A DNA stretch of 64,000 bases from JBCCMQ01 sp039026235 (GCA_039026235.1 JBCCMQ010000001.1:1075027-1139026); one strand, 5' to 3'; positions 18,101-27,036 are shown, counted from the first letter of the stretch. Numbers and translations are program-made. Notes: a model not told the origin generated them from the letters alone.

Positions 18101-18176
18101 CAAAGGTCAACGATCATTTGGTCGGACCTTTTACCTCCCTGTTGGACTTGGCCGAGCTCTTGCTCGGCCTTTTTTC
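18101..18176 (+). ncRNA. Candidate small RNA with CCUCC motif and strong terminator
   Basis: About 75 nt between the LysR gene and purL. Stem 1 is AAAGGTC (18102-18108) with GACCTTT (18125-18131), extended inside by CGA/TCG. A single-stranded stretch with ACCTCCCT (anti-Shine-Dalgarno-like, 18133-18140) follows. The end is an intrinsic terminator, GGCCGAG/CTCGGCC plus a T-run (18150-18176). A spaced promoter lies just upstream. The layout (hairpin, CCUCC, terminator) recalls the CUYCCUCCC-type small RNAs of Rhodobacterales, though the exact motif differs. It could also be only the terminator region of the LysR gene. Confidence 0.45.
18150..18176 (+). terminator. Rho-independent terminator before purL
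   Basis: GGCCGAG (18150-18156) and CTCGGCC (18163-18169) form a perfect 7-bp stem with a 6-nt loop, followed by TTTTTTC. It ends transcripts from the LysR gene or the sRNA candidate before purL. Confidence 0.85.
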
Positions 18177-18261
18177 TTTGGCGCCATCATTACGCACACC
18201 GCGACCTTTCACCTCGCTAGCGCATGGCCTATGAGATGGGCGAGCGACCAGAGGGAGATCC

Positions 18262-20421
18262 ATGGAAGAACCGGAAATCACAGACGAACTGATCTCCAGC
18301 CATGGTCTCAGCCCCGACGAATACCAACGCATCCTTGATCTGATCGAACGGACGCCAAGCTTCACCGAGCTGGGCATCTTTTCGGCCATGTGGAATGAAC
18401 ACTGTTCCTATAAATCATCGAAGAAGTGGCTACGCACGCTGCCGACCGAGGGCCCTCAGGTGATCTGCGGACCCGGCGAGAACGCGGGCGTGGTTGATAT
18501 CGGCGACGGTCAGGCCGTGGTCTTCAAGATGGAAAGCCACAATCACCCCAGTTACATTGAGCCCTATCAGGGCGCGGCAACGGGTGTCGGCGGTATTCTC
18601 CGCGACGTGTTCACCATGGGTGCGCGGCCCATCGCGGCCATGAACTCACTCAGCTTCGGCAGCCTGGATCATCCAAAGACCCGCAGTTTATTATCCGGCG
18701 TCGTTGCGGGCATAGGCGGCTACGGCAACTGCTTTGGTGTCCCCACCGTCGGCGGAGAGCTGCGGTTTCATCCGGCCTATGATGGCAACTGCCTGGTCAA
18801 TGCTTTTGCCGCCGGATTGGCGGATGCGGACAAGATCTTTTATTCGGCGGCGTCTGGCGTCGGCATGCCGGTTGTATATCTGGGCGCCAAGACCGGGCGG
18901 GACGGCGTTGGCGGCGCTACCATGGCATCGAACGAATTTGACGAGATGATCGAAGAAAAGCGCCCCACCGTTCAGGTCGGGGACCCGTTCACCGAGAAAC
19001 GGCTGCTTGAAGCCTGCCTGGAGCTGATGGCCAGCGGCGCCGTGATCTCCATTCAAGATATGGGTGCCGCCGGGCTGACCTGTTCGGCCGTCGAGATGGG
19101 CGACAAGGGCAGTCTTGGCGTGCGTCTGAAGCTGGACGATGTGCCCATGCGTGAAACCGGCATGACCGCCTATGAACTGATGCTGTCGGAAAGCCAGGAA
19201 CGGATGCTGATGGTCCTCCGCCCCGAAAAAGAGGGCGAGGCCAAGGCGATCTTTGACCGATGGGATCTGGATTTCGCGATTGTCGGAGAAACCATAGCCG
19301 AAGACCGCTTTGTCATCGAGATGGGCGGCAAGGTGATGGCCGATCTGCCGCTCAAGGCGCTGTCAGGCACCGCGCCTGAATATGATCGTCCCTGGGTGCC
19401 CACGCCGACGGCCGAGACCTCTGAGGATGTGCCGGGTCTGGACCCGATCGATGCGCTGAAAGCCCTGCTTCAAAGTCCCAACTACGCGTCGAAAGCCTGG
19501 GTCTATGAGCAATATGACACCCAGGTCATGGCCGATACCGTGCGCACGCCCGGAGAAGGTTGCGGGTTGGTGCGGGTACACGGAACCAAGAAGATCCTGG
19601 CCTTCACGTCCGACGTCACGCCCCGCTATGTGCGCTCAAACCCTTTCGAAGGCGGCAAGCAGGCGGTTGCCGAGGCGTTTCGAAACCTCTGTTCCGCAGG
19701 CGCGCAGCCGCTGGCGGCCACCGACAACCTGAACTTCGGCAACCCCGAGAAGCCAGAGATCATGGGGCAGCTTGTGGGTGCCATTCAAGGCATCGGGGCC
19801 GCCTGCAAAGCACTGGATATGCCCATCGTGTCGGGTAATGTCAGCCTTTACAACGAAACCGACGGAGCGCCGATCCTGCCCACGCCAACAATCGGCGCCG
19901 TTGGGCTGATCGGCCCCGACGAGGATCCGATCGGGTCTGCGCCCAGCGAAAACTGTCTGGCGTTGCTTCTGGGCGAAGGACGCGGCCATCTGGGCCAGTC
20001 AGCCCTGCTTTGGGAAGTTTTCGGGCGCGAAGACGGCGATGCGCCACCGGTGGACCTAGAGGCGGAACGCAAGGCCGGGACATTCCTGCTTGCCCATCGC
20101 CAATGGATTACCGCCGCGACCGACTTATCGGACGGCGGCCTGGCGATGGCCGCTTTCGAGATGGCCATGGCTGGCGGCACCGGAATTGCCTTGGATGCCG
20201 GGGATACGCCCAGTCTTTTCGGCGAAGATCAGGGCCGCTATCTGATTGCCGCACGCTTTGACGCCGCCGAGGCGCTGATCGTCGCGGCCGGTCGCGACGG
20301 CGTTCCCTTGTCCACCGTCGGACGTTTTGGCGGCGACGGCTTTTCCGCCGGCGGCACATCGGCGCCGATGGAGCATCTGGCAGCGATCTGGCGCGACGCC
20401 TTCCCGGCGGCCTTCGACTGA
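18262..20421 (+). CDS. purL: Phosphoribosylformylglycinamidine synthase subunit PurL
   Basis: Fourth step of purine synthesis, converting FGAR to FGAM with ATP and ammonia supplied by PurQ. 719 aa, the small PurL form that works with separate PurS and PurQ. FGAM-synthase landmarks seen are EHCSYKSSKKWL, a substrate-binding stretch KMESHNHPS, GVGGILRD and GNCFGVPTVGGE. Two AIRS-like halves are present. The ATG at 18262 follows an AGGGAG ribosome site. purQ and purS are not in the window. Confidence 0.96.
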   Translation: MEEPEITDELISSHGLSPDEYQRILDLIERTPSFTELGIFSAMWNEHCSYKSSKKWLRTLPTEGPQVICGPGENAGVVDIGDGQAVVFKMESHNHPSYIEPYQGAATGVGGILRDVFTMGARPIAAMNSLSFGSLDHPKTRSLLSGVVAGIGGYGNCFGVPTVGGELRFHPAYDGNCLVNAFAAGLADADKIFYSAASGVGMPVVYLGAKTGRDGVGGATMASNEFDEMIEEKRPTVQVGDPFTEKRLLEACLELMASGAVISIQDMGAAGLTCSAVEMGDKGSLGVRLKLDDVPMRETGMTAYELMLSESQERMLMVLRPEKEGEAKAIFDRWDLDFAIVGETIAEDRFVIEMGGKVMADLPLKALSGTAPEYDRPWVPTPTAETSEDVPGLDPIDALKALLQSPNYASKAWVYEQYDTQVMADTVRTPGEGCGLVRVHGTKKILAFTSDVTPRYVRSNPFEGGKQAVAEAFRNLCSAGAQPLAATDNLNFGNPEKPEIMGQLVGAIQGIGAACKALDMPIVSGNVSLYNETDGAPILPTPTIGAVGLIGPDEDPIGSAPSENCLALLLGEGRGHLGQSALLWEVFGREDGDAPPVDLEAERKAGTFLLAHRQWITAATDLSDGGLAMAAFEMAMAGGTGIALDAGDTPSLFGEDQGRYLIAARFDAAEALIVAAGRDGVPLSTVGRFGGDGFSAGGTSAPMEHLAAIWRDAFPAAFD

Positions 20422-20485
20422 ACTTGCTGCGAGGCGGCTTGGTGCCTACACTCAAGACCAACAGCTAGCGAGGATGCCTGTCACG

Positions 20486-20722
20486 ATGCCAATGCACGCC
20501 CATGAAATTGAACGACTGCTGCGCGAAAGTTTTCCCGACGCACGGATCGTGGTTCAGGGAGATGATGGGGTGCACATGTCGGCCTTGGTGGTTGATGAAA
20601 GCTTTCGCGGCAAAAACCGCGTTCAGCAGCAGCGGGCGGTCTACGCCGCGCTGAAAGGCAAGATGGACGGCGCCAACGGAGAATTGCACGCCCTCGCGCT
20701 TACAACCAAGGCACCCGATTGA
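20486..20722 (+). CDS. BolA family protein (BolA2-like)
   Basis: 78-aa BolA-fold protein. The signature GDDGVHMSALVVDESFRGKNRVQQQRAVYAAL includes the His that helps bind a [2Fe-2S] cluster with a monothiol glutaredoxin. The next gene, 95 bp downstream, is just such a CGFS glutaredoxin, so the two likely form an Fe-S trafficking complex. Starts at 20474, 20486 and 20492 are in frame. The GAGG at 20470-20473 directly abuts 20474, so 20486 (MPMHAHEIE) is preferred. Confidence 0.9.
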   Translation: MPMHAHEIERLLRESFPDARIVVQGDDGVHMSALVVDESFRGKNRVQQQRAVYAALKGKMDGANGELHALALTTKAPD

Positions 20723-20817
20723 CGATCAGCGCGGCTCTGGAAAGCCGCGCTCAAACCGACTAAGTAAACGCAAACACAGACGCCGGGAAGCGCCCCGCCA
20801 TCTTAGGATTTTTGCCC

Positions 20818-21177
20818 ATGACTGCAGAAGATCACATCAAGGAAACCGTGACCTCAAACGACGTGGTTCTGTTCATGAAGGGAACGAAAATGATGCCACA
20901 GTGCGGCTTCTCAAGCCGCGTGGCGGGCGTTCTGAACTTCATGGGCGTCGATTTTCAGGACGTGAATGTCCTGGAAGACGATACGCTGCGGCAGGGAATC
21001 AAGGATTTCTCGGACTGGCCGACCATTCCCCAGCTGTACATAAAGGGCGAGTTCGTGGGCGGCTGCGATATCATCACCGAGATGACGCTGTCGGGTGAAT
21101 TGGACGACATGCTGACCAGCAACGGCGTCGCCTTTGACAAAGCTGCCGCCGATAAGATCCGTGAGGCAAACGCCTAA
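20818..21177 (+). CDS. grxD: Monothiol glutaredoxin, Grx4 family
   Basis: 119-aa glutaredoxin with the CGFS active site (MPQCGFSSRV), the KGT motif before it and the cis-Pro segment DWPTIPQLYIKGEFVGGCDI for glutathione binding. This class carries a bridging [2Fe-2S] cluster rather than acting as a disulfide reductase, and it partners BolA proteins; a BolA gene is immediately upstream. ATG 20818 fits the family start (MTAEDHIKETV). Its stop overlaps the convergent zapA-like stop by 3-4 bp. Confidence 0.95.
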   Translation: MTAEDHIKETVTSNDVVLFMKGTKMMPQCGFSSRVAGVLNFMGVDFQDVNVLEDDTLRQGIKDFSDWPTIPQLYIKGEFVGGCDIITEMTLSGELDDMLTSNGVAFDKAAADKIREANA

Positions 21178-21557
21178 CTGGCGCTCGCCAGGTTTTCGAT
21201 CAGACTGGCCAAGGCCTCGGATTTTTCGGCAACGGCCGCAAGTTCGCTTAGGTCCGGCTCAACGTGGTCGGCAGGCGCGGCGGGATCAGCTTCGCGCAAC
21301 TGGGCGATCAGCAATTCCTGCGCGCCGAATTTGGCCCTCAGTTCCGACAGTTCCTTGCGCATGGCCGACGCGTTGTCGGCCAGCATCAGCCCCGACATCA
21401 GCAGCATTTTTGCTTCACTGAGGCGCCCTGTGGCTTCGGTCAGAGTCTGGGCTTCGGCATCCAGCAAGGATGCCGCTTCTTGAAGAAAGTGCTCTTCCCC
21501 CGCCTGGCAGGCCACTTCAAAGAACCGACCCCCGATTGAAATTTCGACTTCAGGCAC
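21174..21557 (-). CDS. zapA: Cell division protein ZapA-like
   Basis: 127 aa. The N-terminal strand-rich part VPEVEISIGGRFFEVACQAGEEHFLQEAA matches ZapA, which bundles FtsZ filaments. A long helical coiled-coil region follows. A GTG at 21557 is chosen because GAGGAGG lies 7 nt upstream. The gene overlaps the end of the upstream coiled-coil gene by 8 bp, so the pair is coupled. The C-terminus is longer than in E. coli ZapA (109 aa). Confidence 0.83.
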   Translation of the reverse strand: MPEVEISIGGRFFEVACQAGEEHFLQEAASLLDAEAQTLTEATGRLSEAKMLLMSGLMLADNASAMRKELSELRAKFGAQELLIAQLREADPAAPADHVEPDLSELAAVAEKSEALASLIENLASAS

Positions 21558-22044
21558 CGTGCGCCTCCTCAATCAGCGGTTCCAGTTCTGTGATCAGGTC
21601 ATCAACCTCGGCCGCATCGGCCAGCCGCGCCGCGCGCAAAGCTTCCAGTTCGACCATCATCGATGTGTTGACCAGATGTGCGTCACCCACCATAGCCCGA
21701 TTTGCCTCGGTCAAACGGGCAACCTGATCGCGAAGCTGTTCGATGGTGCCGCGCATCTTCTGGTGCAACTGGTTGCGCTCGGCCTCGGCGGTTTTCGAGA
21801 TGCGCAGCGATTGCTCAAGCTGCGCCACCTGATTTTCCTGCCGGTCCTTCAGGGCCTTCACCCGTTCGATCAATTGGGCGTTGGTCGTCCGCTCGTCCTC
21901 AAGTTGGCCTTTTAGAAGGGCAATATCAGCGTCCGTGGGCCCGGTCGCCGGAGGCTCTGTAGACTCGGGCAGCGTCATCGCCGCAGCTTCAATTCGGTCC
22001 AGCGCCGTCTTCAGCCGTTCTGAAAGTCTGTCGATTTCGCTCAT
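21550..22044 (-). CDS. Coiled-coil protein of unknown function upstream of zapA
   Basis: 164 aa, almost entirely predicted helix with heptad character (LKGQLEDERTTNAQLIERV; QLRDQVARLTEANRAMV). There is no signal peptide or membrane segment. ATG 22044 starts MSEIDRLSERLKTAL. It overlaps zapA, so a role with ZapA at the division site is a fair inference; the protein itself is not one I can name. The frame extends to 22062 but the upstream codons look non-coding. Confidence 0.75.
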   Translation of the reverse strand: MSEIDRLSERLKTALDRIEAAAMTLPESTEPPATGPTDADIALLKGQLEDERTTNAQLIERVKALKDRQENQVAQLEQSLRISKTAEAERNQLHQKMRGTIEQLRDQVARLTEANRAMVGDAHLVNTSMMVELEALRAARLADAAEVDDLITELEPLIEEAHGA

Positions 22045-22209
22045 GGCCCGTCCCCTTGCCAATTCGCCTAAAGGTCCGCATCTCTGGCGCGGCTTCTATC
22101 AAATCGTCAATGATTTGCCTGCCCTTCCTGATTGGGGGGAATCAAGCTGCCCTGTCAAGCGCACCTGTACCGAAGGCCGGAATTGGCGTGACGCTACGTC
22201 ACTTCGCAA

Positions 22210-22226
22210 GAGCGCTTTGAGCGCTC
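22210..22226. repeat. Inverted repeat upstream of the zapA pair and the structured RNA
   Basis: GAGCGCT (22210-22216) and AGCGCTC (22220-22226) are perfect arms with a 3-bp spacer. It lies in the divergent control region, 166 bp upstream of the coiled-coil gene. Operator or hairpin; not known. Confidence 0.35.
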
Positions 22227-22231
22227 GCCAT

Positions 22232-22247
22232 TGTGAGCGGTTTCACA
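22232..22247. promoter_or_regulatory. CRP-type palindrome TGTGA-N6-TCACA
   Basis: Bases 22232-22236 read TGTGA and 22243-22247 read TCACA with a 6-bp spacer, a perfect match to the CRP/FNR-superfamily consensus of the TGTGA class. It lies about 90 bp before the structured RNA and could control it or the divergent coiled-coil/zapA pair. Which regulator binds is unknown. Confidence 0.45.
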
Positions 22248-22329
22248 GACCCAAAAGCGAATCCGTGACAATAAGCTGCCATTAATTGGTACCCGGAGCT
22301 TTGTTGACCATCGCCCCCTCCTAACGAGG

Positions 22330-22556
22330 CTCCGGAGGTCACCGAAAGTTCAGTGCAAAACCAGCCGGCGCCACGCGGTGCCGGGCCAGACCGGTCATCC
22401 CTCGGCCGGCGATAGGTCCCGGTGCAGCCAGCAGGTTGGACGCCAAGGCGAGAGGCCCCGTGTGTGTGAGGGGCGGGCCGAGGCCAGTGACCGGTTTAAC
22501 CAGTGCGCGAGTATCGTAACGAGTGCGACAGGCGGCCTAGTGCCGCCTGTTTTTGT
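22330..22556 (+). ncRNA. Structured non-coding RNA upstream of tkt, candidate 6S RNA
   Basis: There is no coding pattern here, but there are strong nested helices. The first is ACCGGTCA (about 22391-22398) with TGACCGGT (about 22489-22496). Inside it, CCTCGGCC pairs with GGCCGAGG. The apical hairpin is GCCCC/GGGGC with a GTGTGTGTGA loop, and a CCGGCGCC/GGTGCCGG hairpin sits on the 5' side. An intrinsic terminator closes it at 22530-22556. The long rod shape and the place next to zapA match ssrS synteny in many proteobacteria, so 6S RNA is the first guess. I do not recognise a diagnostic 6S sequence motif, and the 5' end is estimated. Riboswitch and other RNA types were considered without a match. 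Confidence 0.5.
22530..22556 (+). terminator. Rho-independent terminator of the structured RNA
   Basis: AGGCGGC (22530-22536) and GCCGCCT (22542-22548) form a 7-bp stem with a 5-nt loop, followed by GTTTTTG. It separates the RNA gene from tkt, which starts about 100 bp further on. Confidence 0.85.
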
Positions 22557-22657
22557 TTGCGACCCGCAAGCGGCGCCGTTCATCCGGTCCCCGGCTTGCA
22601 CTTCCCAAACGTCCTGCTATCACCCGGTAAAGCGGGCAGCGGATAGGGAGTGTGGCC

Positions 22658-24703
22658 ATGGATATTGAAGCACTGAAAGCGTCGCATCCCGAACACTGGC
22701 GCACGGCCGCAGCGATCAGGACCCTGACACTTGACGCGGTGGCGGCGGCAAATTCCGGTCACTCGGGAATGCCCATGGGCATGGCTGACGTGGCAACGGT
22801 TTTGTTCAGCAAACACCTGAAGTTCGACGCTTCCGCGCCCCATTGGCCAGACCGGGACCGCTTCGTCCTGTCGGCCGGCCATGGATCGATGCTGCTTTAT
22901 TCGCTTCTGTACCTGACCGGTTACGCCCAGATGCCGCTCGAACAGATCCGCGATTTCCGCCAATGGGGCGCCCGCACGGCGGGCCATCCGGAATTCGGCC
23001 ATGCCGAAGGGATCGAGACAACGACCGGCCCGTTGGGTCAGGGCCTCGCAAATTCCGTCGGTTTCGCTCTGGCGGAAGAGATCCTGCGCGCCCAACACGG
23101 CAAGAAGATCGTCGATCACTTCACCTATGTGATCGCCGGGGATGGCTGCCTGATGGAGGGCGTCAGCCAGGAAGCGCTGGCGCTGGCCGGACGGCAACAG
23201 CTGTCGAAGCTGATCGTCTTCTGGGATGACAACGGGATCACCATCGACGGCAAGGTCGAAATCGCCGACCGGACCGATCAGATCATGCGCTTCAAGGCAT
23301 CGGGCTGGGCGGTGCTGGAATGCGATGGCCACGACCCGGATGAAATCGACGACACGATCACGCAGGCCAAAAAAGCCGGAAAACCCACGATGATTGCCTG
23401 CAAGACGCATATTGCGCTGGGATCGTCGGCGCAGGATACCGCCAAGGGCCATGGCGCACTGACAGATGCGCAACTGATCGCCGACACCAAAGCGGTCTAT
23501 GGATGGGACCACGGCGCCTTTGAGATCCCGGCTGACATCAAATCCGCCTGGGAGGCCATCGGCGCACGCGGAGCCGATGCGCGCAAGGCCTGGGAAGATC
23601 GCTTTGCGACGTTGACCGAGCGCAAGCGCGATCAGTTCATGCGCGCCCAGAAGGGCGAGCTGCCGGCCAAGCTTTCCGGCGCCATACGTCGTCTTAAGAA
23701 AGAGATCAGCGAAACTCAGCCCAAGGTCGCCACACGCAAGTCCAGCGAAATGGCCCTGAAGGTGATTAACGAGGCCATGCCCGAAACTGTGGGCGGTTCG
23801 GCCGATCTGACCGGATCCAACAATACGCTGACGCCCGATCTTGGTATTCACGGACCCGACAACCGCAAGGGGCGTTACCTGCATTTCGGCATTCGCGAAC
23901 ACGGCATGGCCGCAGCACTGAACGGCATGGCGCTTCACGGCGGCATACGGCCCTACGGCGGGACATTCATGTGTTTCACCGATTACGCGCGACCGGCGAT
24001 GCGCCTTTCGGCGCTGATGGGTATTGGTCCGGTCTATGTTATGACCCATGACAGCATCGGCCTTGGCGAAGACGGCCCCACCCACCAGCCGGTCGAACAT
24101 CTGGCAATGCTGCGGGCGACGCCGAACACCCTGGTCTTCCGACCTGCCGACACTGTTGAGACCGCCGAAGCCTGGGAACTGGCGCTGGGCACCACCACGT
24201 CGCCGTCCGTTCTGTGCCTGTCCCGCCAGGGGCTGCCGACGGTGCGGACCGCGCATAAGACGCGCAACCTGACGGCCCAGGGTGCCTATGTGCTGGCCGA
24301 AGCCACGGGCAAGCGCCAAGCGATCCTGATGGCCACCGGTTCCGAGGTTTCCGTTGCCATGGACGCGCGTGCGCTTCTTGAAGCCGATGGGATTGGCACC
24401 CGCGTCGTCTCGATGCCCTGTTGGGAGCTTTTTGCCAAACAGGACGAAACGATCCGGCGCCGCGTCCTGCCAGCGGGTGCGGTCCGCGTCGCTGTCGAGG
24501 CCGGCGTCCGGCACGGCTGGGACCGCTGGCTTTTCGGAGAACGCGGCAAAAGGGAAAAGTCGGCATTCGTCGGCATGGAAGGCTTTGGCGCCTCGGCGCC
24601 CGCGGGCACGCTGTTCAAGGAATTCGGCATTACCGCCGAGGCGACGGCCGAGGCCGCAAAAGCGCTTTTGGCCGGGAAACAGCCCAACGGCGTCGCATAC
24701 TAG
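22658..24703 (+). CDS. tkt: Transketolase
   Basis: TPP-dependent enzyme of the pentose-phosphate and Calvin-type sugar rearrangements. 681 aa, normal. Landmarks: NSGHSGMPMG near the N-terminus, the TPP/metal motif GDGCLMEGVSQEA, HSIGLGEDGPTHQPVE in the pyrimidine domain, and a C-terminal domain. ATG 22658 is preceded by GGGAG; a GTG 6 bp earlier (22652) is also in frame. It is followed by a tiny membrane-protein gene and gap, a sugar-phosphate cluster common in this family. Confidence 0.96.
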   Translation: MDIEALKASHPEHWRTAAAIRTLTLDAVAAANSGHSGMPMGMADVATVLFSKHLKFDASAPHWPDRDRFVLSAGHGSMLLYSLLYLTGYAQMPLEQIRDFRQWGARTAGHPEFGHAEGIETTTGPLGQGLANSVGFALAEEILRAQHGKKIVDHFTYVIAGDGCLMEGVSQEALALAGRQQLSKLIVFWDDNGITIDGKVEIADRTDQIMRFKASGWAVLECDGHDPDEIDDTITQAKKAGKPTMIACKTHIALGSSAQDTAKGHGALTDAQLIADTKAVYGWDHGAFEIPADIKSAWEAIGARGADARKAWEDRFATLTERKRDQFMRAQKGELPAKLSGAIRRLKKEISETQPKVATRKSSEMALKVINEAMPETVGGSADLTGSNNTLTPDLGIHGPDNRKGRYLHFGIREHGMAAALNGMALHGGIRPYGGTFMCFTDYARPAMRLSALMGIGPVYVMTHDSIGLGEDGPTHQPVEHLAMLRATPNTLVFRPADTVETAEAWELALGTTTSPSVLCLSRQGLPTVRTAHKTRNLTAQGAYVLAEATGKRQAILMATGSEVSVAMDARALLEADGIGTRVVSMPCWELFAKQDETIRRRVLPAGAVRVAVEAGVRHGWDRWLFGERGKREKSAFVGMEGFGASAPAGTLFKEFGITAEATAEAAKALLAGKQPNGVAY

Positions 24704-24714
24704 GCGCCCGGCTC

Positions 24715-24861
24715 GTGTCCGCCCCGCGCGTGATCTTGCTGGGCCTCGGGCTTTTTGTTGCGCTGCTCGTCCTCGACCAGTGGCTTCTGGGCTGGGGCAT
24801 TCTTGTATTTTTGGGTCGTCTCTTGACGGACGCTGTTCACACTTTGGCATTCTGGCGCTAA
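24715..24861 (+). CDS. Small single-pass membrane protein between tkt and gap
   Basis: 48 aa from GTG 24715, just 11 bp after the tkt stop. It has one or two hydrophobic stretches (VILLGLGLFVALLVLDQWLL) and ends in LLTDAVHTLAFWR. I recall similar short proteins with the same LAFWR-type ending at the tkt-gap junction in Rhodobacteraceae, sometimes mislabelled as glyceraldehyde-3-phosphate dehydrogenase because of the neighbour. The function is unknown. The frame runs on upstream inside tkt in another frame, so the start is inferred. Confidence 0.65.
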   Translation: MSAPRVILLGLGLFVALLVLDQWLLGWGILVFLGRLLTDAVHTLAFWR

Positions 24862-24877
24862 AGCAGTGGCGCAGCGC

Positions 24878-24906
24878 TTGACGGTTTGAAAAAAATCAGA
24901 CTGTTA
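24878..24906 (+). promoter_or_regulatory. Candidate gap promoter
   Basis: TTGACG (24878-24883) is a good -35. A weak -10 (CTGTTA, 24901-24906) stands 17 bp downstream and overlaps the operator described next. Confidence 0.4.
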
Positions 24907-24916
24907 GCGATAACAG
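24901..24916. promoter_or_regulatory. Palindromic operator upstream of gap
   Basis: CTGTTA-GCGA-TAACAG is a 16-bp dyad with perfect 6-bp arms, 30 bp before the gap start and overlapping the -10 region. Its central CG and TAAC arms are typical of LacI-family operators. CceR, a LacI-type regulator, controls central carbon genes in Rhodobacter, so a CceR-like factor is a candidate, by inference only. Confidence 0.55.
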
Positions 24917-24946
24917 CATTCGCACACGACTGAAGAGGGGTTCGAC

Positions 24947-25948
<1,002 letters not shown>

Positions 25949-25954
25949 CAGGCA

Positions 25955-25977
25955 GCCGGGCAACTTGGTTGCCCGGC
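25955..25977 (+). terminator. Hairpin after gap
   Basis: GCCGGGCAAC (25955-25964) and GTTGCCCGGC (25968-25977) make a perfect 10-bp stem with a 3-nt loop right after the gap stop. No T-tract follows, so termination may be imperfect or the hairpin may protect the mRNA 3' end. Confidence 0.6.
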
Positions 25978-26064
25978 GGGCCAAAAGACACAATTGTATT
26001 GTGATGCGGTGCTATCTTGGTGCTGGAAGGCGTGTCCCATTTGGTCGCGCAGAGAGTCGGAGCA

Positions 26065-26988
26065 ATGGAAGACTTTGAAGATGATGAAAGCGGTGCCAAC
26101 GACTGGCTGAGGCAGGAACTGGCCGACACGCTGGATGAAGATTACGAACTTGAGATCTCTGAGCCCGCGCTGACGATGGAGATCCGCCGGATCTACAAGA
26201 AGGTACATCCCCCTTCGATTGAGCGCCGGGACTACTTTATGCATCTACTGCGGCTGCAGGCGGAGCTGATTAAGCTACAGGACTGGGTGCAGGCCAACGG
26301 CGAAAAGGTCGTGGTCGTGTTCGAGGGTCGAGACAGCGCCGGAAAAGGCGGTGTTATCAAACGCATAACGCAAAGACTTAATCCGCGTGTGTGCCGGGTC
26401 GTCGCGCTGCCCGCGCCCACCGACCGTGAAATGTCGCAATGGTACTTTCAGCGCTACGTCCCGCATCTGCCGGCGGGGGGCGAGATCGTTCTTTTCGACC
26501 GCTCATGGTACAATCGCGCCGGCGTGGAACGGGTCATGCAGTTCGCATCAGAGGACCAGGTCGAGCAATTCTTCAACGATGTGCCAGAATTCGAACGCAT
26601 GCTGGTCCGTTCCGGCATCCGGCTGATCAAGTACTGGTTTTCGATCACTGACGAAGAACAGCAGATGCGCTTTTTGATGCGCATCCATGACCCTTTGAAG
26701 CAATGGAAACTCAGCCCGATGGACCTTGAAAGCAGGGTGCGTTGGGAAGACTACACCAAGGCCAAGGAAGACACCTTCGCCAGAACGAATATTCCCGAAG
26801 CGCCCTGGTACATCGTTCAAGGAAACGACAAAAAGCGGGCCAGACTGAACTGTATCGATCACCTTCTCAGCCAGATTCCCTACGAAGCCGTGGTCCAAGA
26901 GGATGTGGCCCTGCCTGATCGGGTGCACAACTCAGAATATGAGCGTGTGACCCTGCCTCCGGAGCTGCATGTTCCTGAAAAGTATTAA
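26065..26988 (+). CDS. ppk2: Polyphosphate kinase 2 family protein
   Basis: Transfers phosphate between polyphosphate and nucleotides (class I PPK2 uses NDP/NTP). 307 aa. Walker A is GRDSAGKGG, and Walker B/lid is FDRSWYNRAGVERV. The conserved C-terminal segment runs through WKLSPMDLESRVRWEDYTKAK. The start at ATG 26065 (MEDFEDDESG) with CGGAG upstream is preferred over 26017. It stands alone, with palindromes just behind its stop that probably serve the next gene. Nucleotide preference cannot be told from motifs alone. Confidence 0.93.
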   Translation: MEDFEDDESGANDWLRQELADTLDEDYELEISEPALTMEIRRIYKKVHPPSIERRDYFMHLLRLQAELIKLQDWVQANGEKVVVVFEGRDSAGKGGVIKRITQRLNPRVCRVVALPAPTDREMSQWYFQRYVPHLPAGGEIVLFDRSWYNRAGVERVMQFASEDQVEQFFNDVPEFERMLVRSGIRLIKYWFSITDEEQQMRFLMRIHDPLKQWKLSPMDLESRVRWEDYTKAKEDTFARTNIPEAPWYIVQGNDKKRARLNCIDHLLSQIPYEAVVQEDVALPDRVHNSEYERVTLPPELHVPEKY

Positions 26989-27000
26989 AATTTAGGCAAA

Positions 27001-27015
27001 TGCTGCATTGCAGCA
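27001..27015. repeat. 15-bp palindrome upstream of the DUF1127 pair
   Basis: TGCTGCA-T-TGCAGCA is a perfect inverted repeat. It lies 12 bp after the ppk2 stop and 106 bp before the first DUF1127 gene. It is a candidate operator or the first helix of a structured leader. Confidence 0.4.
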
Positions 27016-27036
27016 AGTGCATAGTAGCCTTGCGGA

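Noticed and set aside
22330..22556. Cobalamin or TPP riboswitch before tkt
   Set aside because: A TPP role would suit transketolase, but the conserved TPP and B12 box motifs are not present and a terminator separates the RNA from tkt.
22580..24850. 756-residue minus-strand frame opposite tkt
   Set aside because: Transketolase on the plus strand has all motifs; the antisense frame has no domain and uses the mirrored codon bias.
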